Origin: Metallococcus carri
Lineage (GTDB): Bacteria > Actinomycetota > Actinomycetes > Actinomycetales > Dermatophilaceae
Length of the DNA: 64,000 nucleotides
Assembly (NCBI RefSeq): GCF_011440275.1
Contig: NZ_JAAOIV010000002.1
Span: 186,001-250,000 of the forward strand
Reading direction: 5' to 3'
Below, piece by piece: positions 42,595 to 50,862 of this stretch (position 1 is its first letter; each line of letters opens with the position of its first letter). The translations under genes and the position numbers were made by a program. A model generated the notes under the pieces. That model did no database searches. It was given only the letters and a program-made list of their open reading frames with translations, and was not told the DNA's origin.

Positions 42595-43353
42595 GTGACC
42601 TGCCTGCCCGCCTCCGTGCGCCTCAGCCTGTGGGTGACTGCCGCCTGGTCCGGCCGGTGCACCCCGCCCGAGGCGCTCACCCGCGCCCTGCCCGATATCG
42701 ACGACGTCAGCGGGGCGGTGGACCGGCTCGAGTTGTGGCCCGCGCTCGGTGAGCAGGTGTTGTTGTGCGCGCTCCCCCACCCGGGCCAGCCCGAAGCCCT
42801 CCCGCGCGGGTCGTCGGCCTTCGTCGGCGCCGCGGTCGACGCCGGCGAATGCGTCTACGTGCCCTCCCTGGGCGGAGCGCTGGTGCCGGTGGTGTCGGCA
42901 TACGGCTCCAGCCAGGAGCCGGGCTGGCAGATCGAGCTGACGGCCTATGACACCGATCCGGTGCCCCTGCACCGTGTCGAGATGCTGACGCCCTCGGAGA
43001 TCGAGCGGGGACTGCTGGAGCAGATCCGCTCTGCCACAACGGAACTCGACGACCTCGAGGTCGTCCCGTGGAGTGGCGCGCGATCGCGCGAGTCGGTCTC
43101 GCAGGTGGACCTGTCGTGGTCCCTCCCCGCCGGTATGCCGGGGCGTGCCGTGGCCGTGGTGCAGCGCGCGGCGCTCATCGCCCAAGCCTGCGAGGCCGCC
43201 ACGAATGACGACCTGCCCGGGTCCGCCGCGGCGCATTCGGCACGGGCGGCGGTGCTGCGACGGCTCGAGGTCGCGGCCGATGCCGCCCTGGCCGACGCGA
43301 CCAACCTGGCCGCGCTCACCATCGCCGGTCACCGAACGGCGTTGTCGCACTAG
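42595..43353 (+). CDS. Conserved hypothetical protein, unknown function
   Basis: A 252-residue protein that I do not recognise. No signal peptide or membrane helix. It is rich in Ala, Leu and acidic residues, begins CLPASVRLSLWVTAAWSGRCTPPEALTRALPDIDDVSGAVDRLELWPALGEQVLLCALP and ends with a helical Ala-rich region (AAHSARAAVLRRLEVAADAALADATNLAAL), split as read here. The GTG start sits six bases after TACCAT. Base composition and codon use are like the neighbours, and it ends 10 bp from the convergent glgA. Probably a genuine actinobacterial gene. Confidence 0.7.
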   Translation: MTCLPASVRLSLWVTAAWSGRCTPPEALTRALPDIDDVSGAVDRLELWPALGEQVLLCALPHPGQPEALPRGSSAFVGAAVDAGECVYVPSLGGALVPVVSAYGSSQEPGWQIELTAYDTDPVPLHRVEMLTPSEIERGLLEQIRSATTELDDLEVVPWSGARSRESVSQVDLSWSLPAGMPGRAVAVVQRAALIAQACEAATNDDLPGSAAAHSARAAVLRRLEVAADAALADATNLAALTIAGHRTALSH

Positions 43354-43363
43354 GCGTTTCGCC

Positions 43364-44569
43364 CTACTGCCAGGCGTCGACGACCTCGCGGTAGACCTGC
43401 AGGGTGCGCTGGGCGATCGCGTCCCAGGCGAACTCCCGCTCGGCCCGGCGGCGGCCGGCGACGCCCCGTCGGCGGGCCTCGGCCGGGTCGGCGACGGCGG
43501 CGTTGAGTGCCTCGGCGAGGTCGGCGACGAACCGGTCGGGGTCGACCGGGGTGCCGGTGCCGTCGGTGACCTGCTCGATCGGCACCAGCCAGCCGGTCTC
43601 GCCGTCGGCCACGACCTCGGGGATGCCACCGGTCGCGGTGCCGACCACCGGCGCCTCGCAGGCCATCGCCTCGAGGTTGACGATGCCGAGCGGTTCGTAG
43701 ACCGACGGGCAGACGAAAACCGTTGCGGCCGAAAGGATTCCGATGATCTCGGCGCGCGGCAGCATGTCGGCGATCCAGACCACCCCGTCGCGTTCACCGC
43801 GTAGGGTGTCGACCAGCCCTTCGACCTCGGCGAGGATCTCCGGGGTGTCGGGCGCTCCCGCGCAGAGCACCAATTGCACCGCTGGGTCGAGTGAGCGCGC
43901 GGCACGCAGCAGATAGGGCAGGCCCTTCTGCCGGGTGATCCGGCCGACGAAGACCACGCTGGGGCGGTCGGGGTCGATTCCCTTGGCGCGCAACGCTTCT
44001 CGCGCAGTCTCGGAGTCGTCGCGCCGCCACAGTTCGGAGTCGATGCCGTTGTGCACGACCCGCACCTTGGCCGGGTCGAGGTCGGGATAGCTGGCCAGCA
44101 CATCCCGGCGCATGCCGTCGCTAACCGCGATCACCGCCGCCGCGTGCGCGTAGGCCGTGCGCTCGACATACGAGCTGATCGCATAGCCGCCACCGAGCTG
44201 CTCGGCCTTCCACGGGCGCAGCGGTTCGAGGCTGTGCGCGGTGACGACATGCGGGATGTCGTGCAGCAGCGAGGCGAGCTGGCCGGCCATGTTCGCATAC
44301 CAGGTGTGCGAGTGCACCAGCGTGGCGCCGGCGCAGTCCTGGGCGATCGGCAGATCCACCCCGAGCGTGCGCAAGGCGGCATTGGCCTCGGCGAGCTCGG
44401 GCAGCTCGGCATACCCGAAGGTGTCCGGCTCCCGCACCGGCTCACCGAAGGCCCGCACCATCGTCTGCTGCCCATTGGCGCGCAGCGCGCGCACCAGCTC
44501 GGCGACGTGCACTCCGGCTCCGCCATAGATATTCGGTGGGTACTCCTTGGTGACCACGTCGACCCGCAT
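43364..44569 (-). CDS. glgA: Glycogen synthase / maltose-1-phosphate synthase, actinobacterial GlgA (GlgM) type
   Basis: A 401-residue GT-B glycosyltransferase. [18 protein letters not shown] at the N-terminus is the KxGGL-like region, HSHTWYANM and [17 protein letters not shown] mark the donor site, and [23 protein letters not shown] holds the E-x7-E motif. It uses ADP-glucose. In mycobacteria the glgC-divergent homologue (GlgM) makes maltose-1-phosphate for GlgE, so that activity is as likely as glycogen elongation. It is divergent from glgC, which supplies ADP-glucose. Leaderless start after TAGCGT (44576-44581). Confidence 0.9.
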   Translation of the reverse strand: MRVDVVTKEYPPNIYGGAGVHVAELVRALRANGQQTMVRAFGEPVREPDTFGYAELPELAEANAALRTLGVDLPIAQDCAGATLVHSHTWYANMAGQLASLLHDIPHVVTAHSLEPLRPWKAEQLGGGYAISSYVERTAYAHAAAVIAVSDGMRRDVLASYPDLDPAKVRVVHNGIDSELWRRDDSETAREALRAKGIDPDRPSVVFVGRITRQKGLPYLLRAARSLDPAVQLVLCAGAPDTPEILAEVEGLVDTLRGERDGVVWIADMLPRAEIIGILSAATVFVCPSVYEPLGIVNLEAMACEAPVVGTATGGIPEVVADGETGWLVPIEQVTDGTGTPVDPDRFVADLAEALNAAVADPAEARRRGVAGRRRAEREFAWDAIAQRTLQVYREVVDAWQ

Positions 44570-44575
44570 GGAGCG

Positions 44576-44645
44576 ACGCTATCGCTCCCGCACCGTGGAA
44601 CGGCAGGCCTGTTCTCTCGCCACGCCCGGTCGCTCACCGTAGGTT
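44576..44645. promoter_or_regulatory. Divergent glgA/glgC promoters
   Basis: Minus-strand TAGCGT (44576-44581) lies six bases before the glgA ATG. Plus-strand TAGGTT (44640-44645) lies seven bases before the glgC ATG at 44653. Both genes would have leaderless mRNAs; no shared operator is obvious in the 83-bp gap. Confidence 0.55.
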
Positions 44646-44652
44646 GGGCTCC

Positions 44653-45903
44653 ATGGTTGCGCGCTCAGGACCCAGGATCCTCGCCATCGTGCTCGCCGGC
44701 GGCGAGGGCAAACGACTGATGCCCCTCACGCGTGACCGGGCCAAGCCGGCGGTGCCCTTCGGTGGCGTCTACCGGCTGATCGACTTCGCCCTGTCCAATC
44801 TGGTCAACAGCGGCTACCTCAAGATCGTCGTGCTCACGCAGTACAAATCGCACAGCCTCGACCGGCATGTCACCAAGACCTGGCGGATGTCGACGATGCT
44901 CGACAATTACGTGGCTCCCGTGCCCGCGCAGCAGCGCCGCGGCAAGCAGTGGTTCTCCGGCTCGGCGGACGCGATCTACCAGAGCCTCAACCTGATCCAG
45001 GACGAGCGACCCGACATCGTGGTGGTCGTCGGCGCCGACCATGTCTACCGGATGGACTTCAGCCAGATGGTCGATCGGCACCTCGAGTCCGGCGCCAAGG
45101 CGACCGTCGCGGCGATCCGGCAGCCGATCTCGCTGGCCGACCAGTTCGGCGTCATCGAGCTCACCGGCGACGGCAGCGGGCGCATCGGCGCCTTCCGCGA
45201 GAAGCCGTCCGACCCGGTGGGGCTCGCGGACAACCCGGAGGAGATCCTCGCCTCGATGGGCAATTACGTCTTCGACGCGGACGCGCTGGTCGAGGCGGTC
45301 ACCCACGATGCCGAGCTCGCCGACAGCAATCACGACATGGGCGGCGACATCATCCCCGCCTTCGTCGGCAATGGTGAGGCGCATGCCTACGACTTCCGCG
45401 ACAACGAGGTGCCCGGCGCCACCGACCGCGACCGCGGCTACTGGCGCGATGTCGGGACGCTGGACTCCTATTTCGACGCGCACATGGACCTGATCTCGAT
45501 CCACCCGATCTTCAATGTCTACAACTACTCCTGGCCGATCCGCACCGACCCCGGCTACTTCCCGCCGCCGAAGTTCGTCTACGGCGCATCGGACTCGATG
45601 GGCTTCGCGGTGAGCTCGATGGTCGGGCCCGGCTGCATCGTCAGTGGCTCCACCATCCACAACTCGGTGCTGTCCCAGAACGTCCACACCCATTCCTTCG
45701 CCGAGGTGACCGACTCGGTGCTGCTCGACAATGTCGACATCGGCCGCGGCTGCCGGATCCACCACGCGATCATCGACAAGGACGTCACGATTCCCGAGGG
45801 CGTGGACGTCGGCATCGACCACGACTACGACCGGGCACGCGGCTTCACCGTCACCGACTCCGGCTTGGTCGTCATCGGCAAGGGAGCGGTCGTCACCTCG
45901 TGA
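44653..45903 (+). CDS. glgC: Glucose-1-phosphate adenylyltransferase
   Basis: A 416-residue enzyme that makes ADP-glucose from glucose-1-phosphate and [29 protein letters not shown] is the nucleotide-binding signature (residues 10-35). [23 protein letters not shown] and [18 protein letters not shown] follow, and the C-terminal ~110 residues are the left-handed beta-helix with hexapeptide-like repeats. Length matches the family. Start is ATG at 44653, seven bases after TAGGTT. Confidence 0.95.
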   Translation: MVARSGPRILAIVLAGGEGKRLMPLTRDRAKPAVPFGGVYRLIDFALSNLVNSGYLKIVVLTQYKSHSLDRHVTKTWRMSTMLDNYVAPVPAQQRRGKQWFSGSADAIYQSLNLIQDERPDIVVVVGADHVYRMDFSQMVDRHLESGAKATVAAIRQPISLADQFGVIELTGDGSGRIGAFREKPSDPVGLADNPEEILASMGNYVFDADALVEAVTHDAELADSNHDMGGDIIPAFVGNGEAHAYDFRDNEVPGATDRDRGYWRDVGTLDSYFDAHMDLISIHPIFNVYNYSWPIRTDPGYFPPPKFVYGASDSMGFAVSSMVGPGCIVSGSTIHNSVLSQNVHTHSFAEVTDSVLLDNVDIGRGCRIHHAIIDKDVTIPEGVDVGIDHDYDRARGFTVTDSGLVVIGKGAVVTS

Positions 45904-46619
45904 AACCCGTTGTGCCCGGGCGCCGTCCGCTAGGCCTCAGCCAGCCGGGACTGCTCGTCACCGATGTCGACAGCACGGTGATCGAGCAGGAGGTCATCGA
46001 GCTTCTCGCCGCGTATGCCGGATCGCAGGACGAGGTCGCCCGCGTCACCGAGAGTGCCATGCGCGGTGAGCTGGACTTCGCCCAGAGCCTGCACGCCCGG
46101 GTGGCCACCCTGGCCGGCCTGCCGGTCGAGGTCTTGGACCGGGTGACGGCCGAGGTGCGCCTGTCCCCCGGCGCCGAAACCCTCTTCGCCACGGTGAGCC
46201 AGCACGGCTGGCCGACCGGTCTGGTCTCGGGTGGCTTCGCCGAGATCGTGCAACCGATCGCGGACCGGCTCGGGGTGCGCCACGTGCGCGCCAACCGCCT
46301 CGAGGTGTCCGACGGCAAGCTCACCGGCCGGGTCCTCGGCGAGGTCGTCGACGCCGCCGAGAAGGAACGGATGCTGCGCGGCTGGGCGAGCGCGGACGGC
46401 ATACCGCTGGAGCGCACGGTCGCGGTCGGTGACGGAGCGAACGACCTGCTCATGCTGGGCGCGGCCGGACTCGCGGTCGCCTGGCGGGCCAAGCCCGTGG
46501 TGCGCGCCCAGGTGCGCCACAACATCGAGGCGAGTCTCGCCGAGGTGTTGACCCTGCTCGGAGTGCCCCGGAAGGACTGGGCCGAAGCCTCCCTAGAATC
46601 CGGTCATGCCCAAGGCTGA
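45900..46619 (+). CDS. serB: Phosphoserine phosphatase (HAD family)
   Basis: A 239-residue HAD hydrolase of the final serine-synthesis step. The nucleophile motif is [12 protein letters not shown] with Asp22 and Asp24. GLVSGGF is motif II, and [13 protein letters not shown] motif IV. No ACT domains, unlike longer mycobacterial SerB. The GTG at 45900 overlaps the glgC stop (GTGA), so it is coupled to glgC, and its 3' end overlaps the cyanophycinase start by 14 bp. Confidence 0.92.
   Translation: MKPVVPGRRPLGLSQPGLLVTDVDSTVIEQEVIELLAAYAGSQDEVARVTESAMRGELDFAQSLHARVATLAGLPVEVLDRVTAEVRLSPGAETLFATVSQHGWPTGLVSGGFAEIVQPIADRLGVRHVRANRLEVSDGKLTGRVLGEVVDAAEKERMLRGWASADGIPLERTVAVGDGANDLLMLGAAGLAVAWRAKPVVRAQVRHNIEASLAEVLTLLGVPRKDWAEASLESGHAQG
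46594..46599 (+). promoter_or_regulatory. -10 box for the cyanophycin genes, inside serB
   Basis: TAGAAT lies six bases before the cyanophycinase ATG at 46606, within the last codons of serB. This gives the cyanophycin genes a promoter of their own with a leaderless first gene. Confidence 0.6.
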
Positions 46620-47490
46620 AACACGATCCCTGCTCATCATCGGCGGCGCCGAGGACAAGGTGGGCCGGGTGACCGTGCTGCGGCGGTTCGTCCGCCTCGC
46701 CGGCGGGCGGCGGGCGCGCATCTGCGTCATCCCGACCGCGTCGTCGGTGCCGGACGAGGTCGTCGAGGTGTATTCGACGGTCTTCTCCCGTCTCGGGTGT
46801 GCCGAGGTGTCCGCGGTCAATCCCCGCACCCGGGTGGAGAGCTCCAGCGAAGACCTGGTGCGGCAGGTGGACGAGGCGACCGGGGTCTTCCTCTCCGGCG
46901 GCAACCAGCTGAAGCTGTCCCAGCTGATCGTCGGCACTCCGCTCGGCGAGGCACTGCTGCGCGCACACGATCGCGGCGCCGTCGTCGCGGGCACCTCGGC
47001 CGGCGCCTCGATCATGAGCCAGTTCATGATCTCGATGGGCGACGAGGGCGTGACGCCGCGCCAGCGCTCCAGCCAGCTCACCGCCGGGCTCGGTCTGCTG
47101 CCCGGCGTGATCATCGACCAGCACTTCGACCAGCGGGCCCGCTATGGCCGGCTGCTGTCGCTCGTGGCCGGCTCGCCGTCGCTGCTCGGCATGGGCATCG
47201 ACGAGGACACCGCCGCCGAGATCACCGATGGTGAGCAGCTGACCGTGGTCGGCTCCGGCGCGGTCTTCGTCGTCGACGCGCGGCGCGCGACCACCGACGC
47301 GCACGAGGCCCGCCGGGATGCGCCGCTGCTCGTGAGCGGGGCCGTCGTGCACACCCTGCCGTTCGGCGCCACCTTCGACCTGCGCACCGCGACCCTCACC
47401 GACTTCGTCGAGAAGTATGCCGACCTCGCCGTCGCCGCCGGCCGGGATCGGCACGACACCGCCGCCGCGGCCGCGGCGCTGCGGCACTGA
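46606..47490 (+). CDS. cphB: Cyanophycinase (peptidase S51)
   Basis: A 294-residue serine exopeptidase that cleaves cyanophycin to beta-Asp-Arg dipeptides. The fold is class I glutamine-amidotransferase-like: LLIIGGAEDK at the N-terminus, VFLSGGNQLKL, the nucleophile Ser131 in AGTSAGASIM, and DQHFDQRARYGRL. Intracellular, no signal peptide. It precedes the synthetase, so synthesis and breakdown of the storage polymer are encoded together. A beta-aspartyl dipeptidase gene is not in the window. Confidence 0.93.
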   Translation: MPKAETRSLLIIGGAEDKVGRVTVLRRFVRLAGGRRARICVIPTASSVPDEVVEVYSTVFSRLGCAEVSAVNPRTRVESSSEDLVRQVDEATGVFLSGGNQLKLSQLIVGTPLGEALLRAHDRGAVVAGTSAGASIMSQFMISMGDEGVTPRQRSSQLTAGLGLLPGVIIDQHFDQRARYGRLLSLVAGSPSLLGMGIDEDTAAEITDGEQLTVVGSGAVFVVDARRATTDAHEARRDAPLLVSGAVVHTLPFGATFDLRTATLTDFVEKYADLAVAAGRDRHDTAAAAAALRH

Positions 47491-47500
47491 AGGAGGCTCG

Positions 47501-50347
47501 ATGAGTGAGGAACACGCCGCTCCCGATCTGCGGATCGAGAGCAGCCGGGTGTACCGCGGGCCGAATGTCTGGTCCTACGAGCAGGCGATCCACCTGGTGG
47601 TCGATCTGGGCTCGCTGGAGGACTTCCCCACCGACCGGCTGCCGGGCTTCACCGACGCCCTGCTGAGGTTGTTGCCCGGGCTGGAGAGCCACACCTGCAG
47701 CCGCGGCGTGCGCGGCGGTTTCGTCGAGCGGCTGCGCGATGGCACCTGGCTGGGCCATGTCGCCGAGCATGTCGCCCTGCAATTGCAGCAGGAGGCCGGC
47801 CACGACCTGCGCCGCGGCAAGACCCGCGGGGTGCAGGGCCGCCGCGGCGTCTACCACGTGATCTACGGCTTCACCGACGAGCGGGTCGGCCTGGCCGCCG
47901 GAGAACTCGCGGTGCGGCTGGTCAACCATCTGGTGAGCGCCGAGGAGGGTTTCGACTTCCCGGCCGAGCTGGAGGCCTTCCTCGCCCGCGCCGCCCGCTA
48001 TGCCTTCGGGCCCTCGACCGCGGCCATCATCGAGGAGGCCGTCAGCCGGGATATCCCCTACACCCGGCTCAACGGCGCCTCGCTCGTGCAACTCGGCCAA
48101 GGCGTCCACGCCCAGCGGATCCGGGCCACGATGACCTCGCGCACCTCGGCGCTCGCCGTGGATATCGCGGGCGACAAGAACCTCACCGCCACGCTGCTCG
48201 GCTCGGCCGGCCTGCCCGTGCCCAAGGCCGAGACGGTGCGCAGCGCCGACGGTGCGGTGGCCGCAGCGCGACGGATCGGTTTCCCGGTCGTCGTCAAGCC
48301 ATTGGATGGCAACCACGGGCGCGGGGTGTGCCTCGACCTGCGCGACGAGGAGCAGGTGCGGGCCGCCTTCCCGCTCGCCGAGGAACAGTCCCGGCGCGGT
48401 GTGGTGCAGGTGGAATCCTTCATCACCGGCAAGGACTACCGCTGTCTCATCATTGGCGGCCGGATGGCCGCGATCGCCGAACGTGTGCCCGCGCACGTGG
48501 TTGGGGACGGCCGGCATACGGTCAGCGAACTCGTCGAGATCACCAACGCCGACCCGCGCCGCGGGATCGGCCACGAGAAGGTGCTCACCCGCATCACCGT
48601 GGACGACGCCGCGGTCGCGCTCGTGCGCGAGCAGGGCTTCGGTATGGACGATGTGCCGGGCGAGGGCGTGATGGTGAAGCTCGCGCTCACTGGCAATATG
48701 TCCACCGGCGGGATCAGTGTGGACCGCACCTACGACGCGCACCCGGACAACGTCGAGATCGCCGAGGAAGCCGCCCGGATGATCGGGCTGGATGTCGCCG
48801 GCATCGACTTCATCTGCCCCGACATCACTGCCCCGGTCCGCGAGACCGGTGGAGCGATCTGCGAGGTCAACGCGGCGCCCGGCTTCCGGATGCACACCCA
48901 TCCCACCGTCGGTGAGCCGCAGTTCATCGCCAAGCCGGTGGTCGACCTGCTGTTCCCGCCCGGGTCGCCCTCACGGGTGCCGATCGTCGCTGTGACCGGC
49001 ACCAACGGCAAGACCACGACCTCGCGGATGCTTGCGCACATCATGAAAGGCGTCGGCCGCAAGGTCGGGATGACCTCGACCGACGGCATCGTGATCGATG
49101 AGCGGCTGGTCATCAAGGCCGACGCGTCCGGACCGCGCTCGGCCAAGATGGTGCTGCAGAACCCGCGGGTCGATTTCGCGGTGATGGAGGTGGCGCGCGG
49201 CGGCATCCTGCGCGAGGGCCTCGGTTATGACCGCAACGACATCGCCGTGGTCACCAATATCGCCCCCGACCACCTCGGGATGCGGGGCATCGACACCCTC
49301 GAGCAACTCGCCGACGTCAAGGCCGTGGTGGTGGAAGCCGTGCCACGCGACGGCTTCGCGGTGCTCAACGCCGACGACCCGCACGTGCGCCGGATGCGGC
49401 GGCGCTGCAGCGGCACGATCGTGTGGTTCTCGATGGCGGCACCGGGATCGGCGGTGCGCGATTTCATCGATGAACGCTGCCGGCGTGGTGCCCGTGCGGT
49501 GGTGCTCGAGCCCTCGGACCGCGGCGAGATGATCGTGCTCAAGCAGGGTCGCCGCTCCATGCCGCTCGCCTGGACCCACCTGCTGCCCGCCACCTTCGGT
49601 GGCGCCGCCCGGATGAATGTCGCCAATGCGCTCGCGGCCGCCGGGGCGGCCTTCGCCGCGGGAGCCCCGCTGCACGACATACGGCAGGGTCTGCGGACCT
49701 TCGACACCTCCTACTATCTGTCGCCCGGGCGGCTGAACAAGGTGGACATCCGCGGCGCGGAGATCTTCGTCGACTACTGCCACAACCCGCCCGGGATGGA
49801 GCAACTCGGCGAGTTCGTCGAGCGGTATGTCGGGCAGCGGCAGAAGGCGACCGACCACCGGATCTCCCGCATCGGCATGGTCGGGGCACCGGGCGATCGA
49901 CGCGACGACGACATTCGCGAGCTCGGCCGGATCGCCGCGCGTCACTTCGATGTGCTCATCGTCCGGGAGGACGACAACCTGCGCCGCCGCGCGCCGGGTG
50001 AGTCGGCGACCCTGCTGCTCGAGGGTGCCCAGCAGGCCATCGATGAGGGGGCTCGGTGCCGGCAGGTCGTCACCGTGCTCAACGAACTCGAAGCCACCCG
50101 GCACGCAGTCCTGCGGGCCAATGCCGGCGATGTGGTCGTGTTGTGCGTCGACCAGCACGCCAAGGTGCTGGCCGAGCTCGAGGAGTTCGGCCGCCGGGCA
50201 CAGGCGGGGGCGCGCTCGACCGAGGAGCACCTCGGCGATCCGGATCTCGACCCGGCCGAACTCACCACCTCGGCCGAACGCCGGATGGCCGACGACGACC
50301 AGCAGCTACGTGCCGTGCTCGACAACCACACCACGGAGGAGATCTGA
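47501..50347 (+). CDS. cphA: Cyanophycin synthetase
   Basis: A 948-residue enzyme that builds multi-L-arginyl-poly-L-aspartate. Residues 1-160 are the N domain (RVYRGPNVWSYEQAI, GHVAEHVALQLQQEAGHDL). About 222-480 is ATP-grasp (VVVKPLDGNHGRGVCLDL), which adds Asp. From 498 the Mur-ligase part starts with P-loop VTGTNGKTTTSRML and continues with ARGGILREGLGYDRNDIAVVTN and NMAN-like NVANALAAAG, which adds Arg. All three catalytic modules look intact, and length fits CphA1 (about 870-950). The ATG at 47501 has AAGGAGG 5 nt upstream. Confidence 0.95.
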   Translation: MSEEHAAPDLRIESSRVYRGPNVWSYEQAIHLVVDLGSLEDFPTDRLPGFTDALLRLLPGLESHTCSRGVRGGFVERLRDGTWLGHVAEHVALQLQQEAGHDLRRGKTRGVQGRRGVYHVIYGFTDERVGLAAGELAVRLVNHLVSAEEGFDFPAELEAFLARAARYAFGPSTAAIIEEAVSRDIPYTRLNGASLVQLGQGVHAQRIRATMTSRTSALAVDIAGDKNLTATLLGSAGLPVPKAETVRSADGAVAAARRIGFPVVVKPLDGNHGRGVCLDLRDEEQVRAAFPLAEEQSRRGVVQVESFITGKDYRCLIIGGRMAAIAERVPAHVVGDGRHTVSELVEITNADPRRGIGHEKVLTRITVDDAAVALVREQGFGMDDVPGEGVMVKLALTGNMSTGGISVDRTYDAHPDNVEIAEEAARMIGLDVAGIDFICPDITAPVRETGGAICEVNAAPGFRMHTHPTVGEPQFIAKPVVDLLFPPGSPSRVPIVAVTGTNGKTTTSRMLAHIMKGVGRKVGMTSTDGIVIDERLVIKADASGPRSAKMVLQNPRVDFAVMEVARGGILREGLGYDRNDIAVVTNIAPDHLGMRGIDTLEQLADVKAVVVEAVPRDGFAVLNADDPHVRRMRRRCSGTIVWFSMAAPGSAVRDFIDERCRRGARAVVLEPSDRGEMIVLKQGRRSMPLAWTHLLPATFGGAARMNVANALAAAGAAFAAGAPLHDIRQGLRTFDTSYYLSPGRLNKVDIRGAEIFVDYCHNPPGMEQLGEFVERYVGQRQKATDHRISRIGMVGAPGDRRDDDIRELGRIAARHFDVLIVREDDNLRRRAPGESATLLLEGAQQAIDEGARCRQVVTVLNELEATRHAVLRANAGDVVVLCVDQHAKVLAELEEFGRRAQAGARSTEEHLGDPDLDPAELTTSAERRMADDDQQLRAVLDNHTTEEI

Positions 50348-50862
50348 TGACCCAGCCACCGATTCCCGGAGCGGGCGCGCCCGGTGCCCGCGGGCCGGTG
50401 ACGCCCTCGCACGAGCCGCACCAGGTGCTCGCCGAATATCCCGACTACGCCCAGGCGCAGCGCCTGGTCGACTACCTGTCCGACGAGGGCTTCCCGGTCC
50501 AGCACGTGCAGATCGTCGGGCGCGGTCTGCACTCGGTCGAGCAGGTCGTCGGCCGGATGACCAACGGCAAGGCGGCCCTCGCCGGTGCCGCCTCCGGGTT
50601 GTGGTTCGGTGTGCTCATCGGCCTGCTGATGGCGTTGTTCACCGATGCCAACTTTCTCGCCGTCGTCGCCGGCGCGGCCGTGCTGGGCGCGATCTGGGGT
50701 GCGGTCTTCGGTTTCGCCGCGCAGGCCGCGACCCGTGGGCAGCGCGATTTCGCGTCGGTGAGCACGGTGGAGGCGGACACCTATCTGGTGCAGGTGCAGA
50801 CCCAGGTGATGCAGCAGGCCGGCGAGCTGTACGCCCGCTACCAACTCAAATACGGCCGCTAG
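50347..50862 (+). CDS. General stress protein of YflT type with glycine-rich membrane hairpin
   Basis: A 171-residue protein. Residues 24-65 (EPHQVLAEYPDYAQAQRLVDYLSDEGFPVQHVQIVGRGL) resemble the YflT stress-protein domain, and two hydrophobic segments (about 77-100 and 103-128) form a membrane hairpin, with a C-terminal soluble part (TYLVQVQTQVMQQA). Its start overlaps the cphA stop (TGATG), so it is expected on the cyanophycin transcript. Proteins of this kind are common in actinobacteria, but a link to cyanophycin granules is not established. Confidence 0.78.
   Translation: MTQPPIPGAGAPGARGPVTPSHEPHQVLAEYPDYAQAQRLVDYLSDEGFPVQHVQIVGRGLHSVEQVVGRMTNGKAALAGAASGLWFGVLIGLLMALFTDANFLAVVAGAAVLGAIWGAVFGFAAQAATRGQRDFASVSTVEADTYLVQVQTQVMQQAGELYARYQLKYGR

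Noticed and set aside
43354-43363. Terminator between the convergent 42595 gene and glgA
   Set aside because: Only a 4-bp stem GGCG/CGCC with TTT loop is present; too weak to call.
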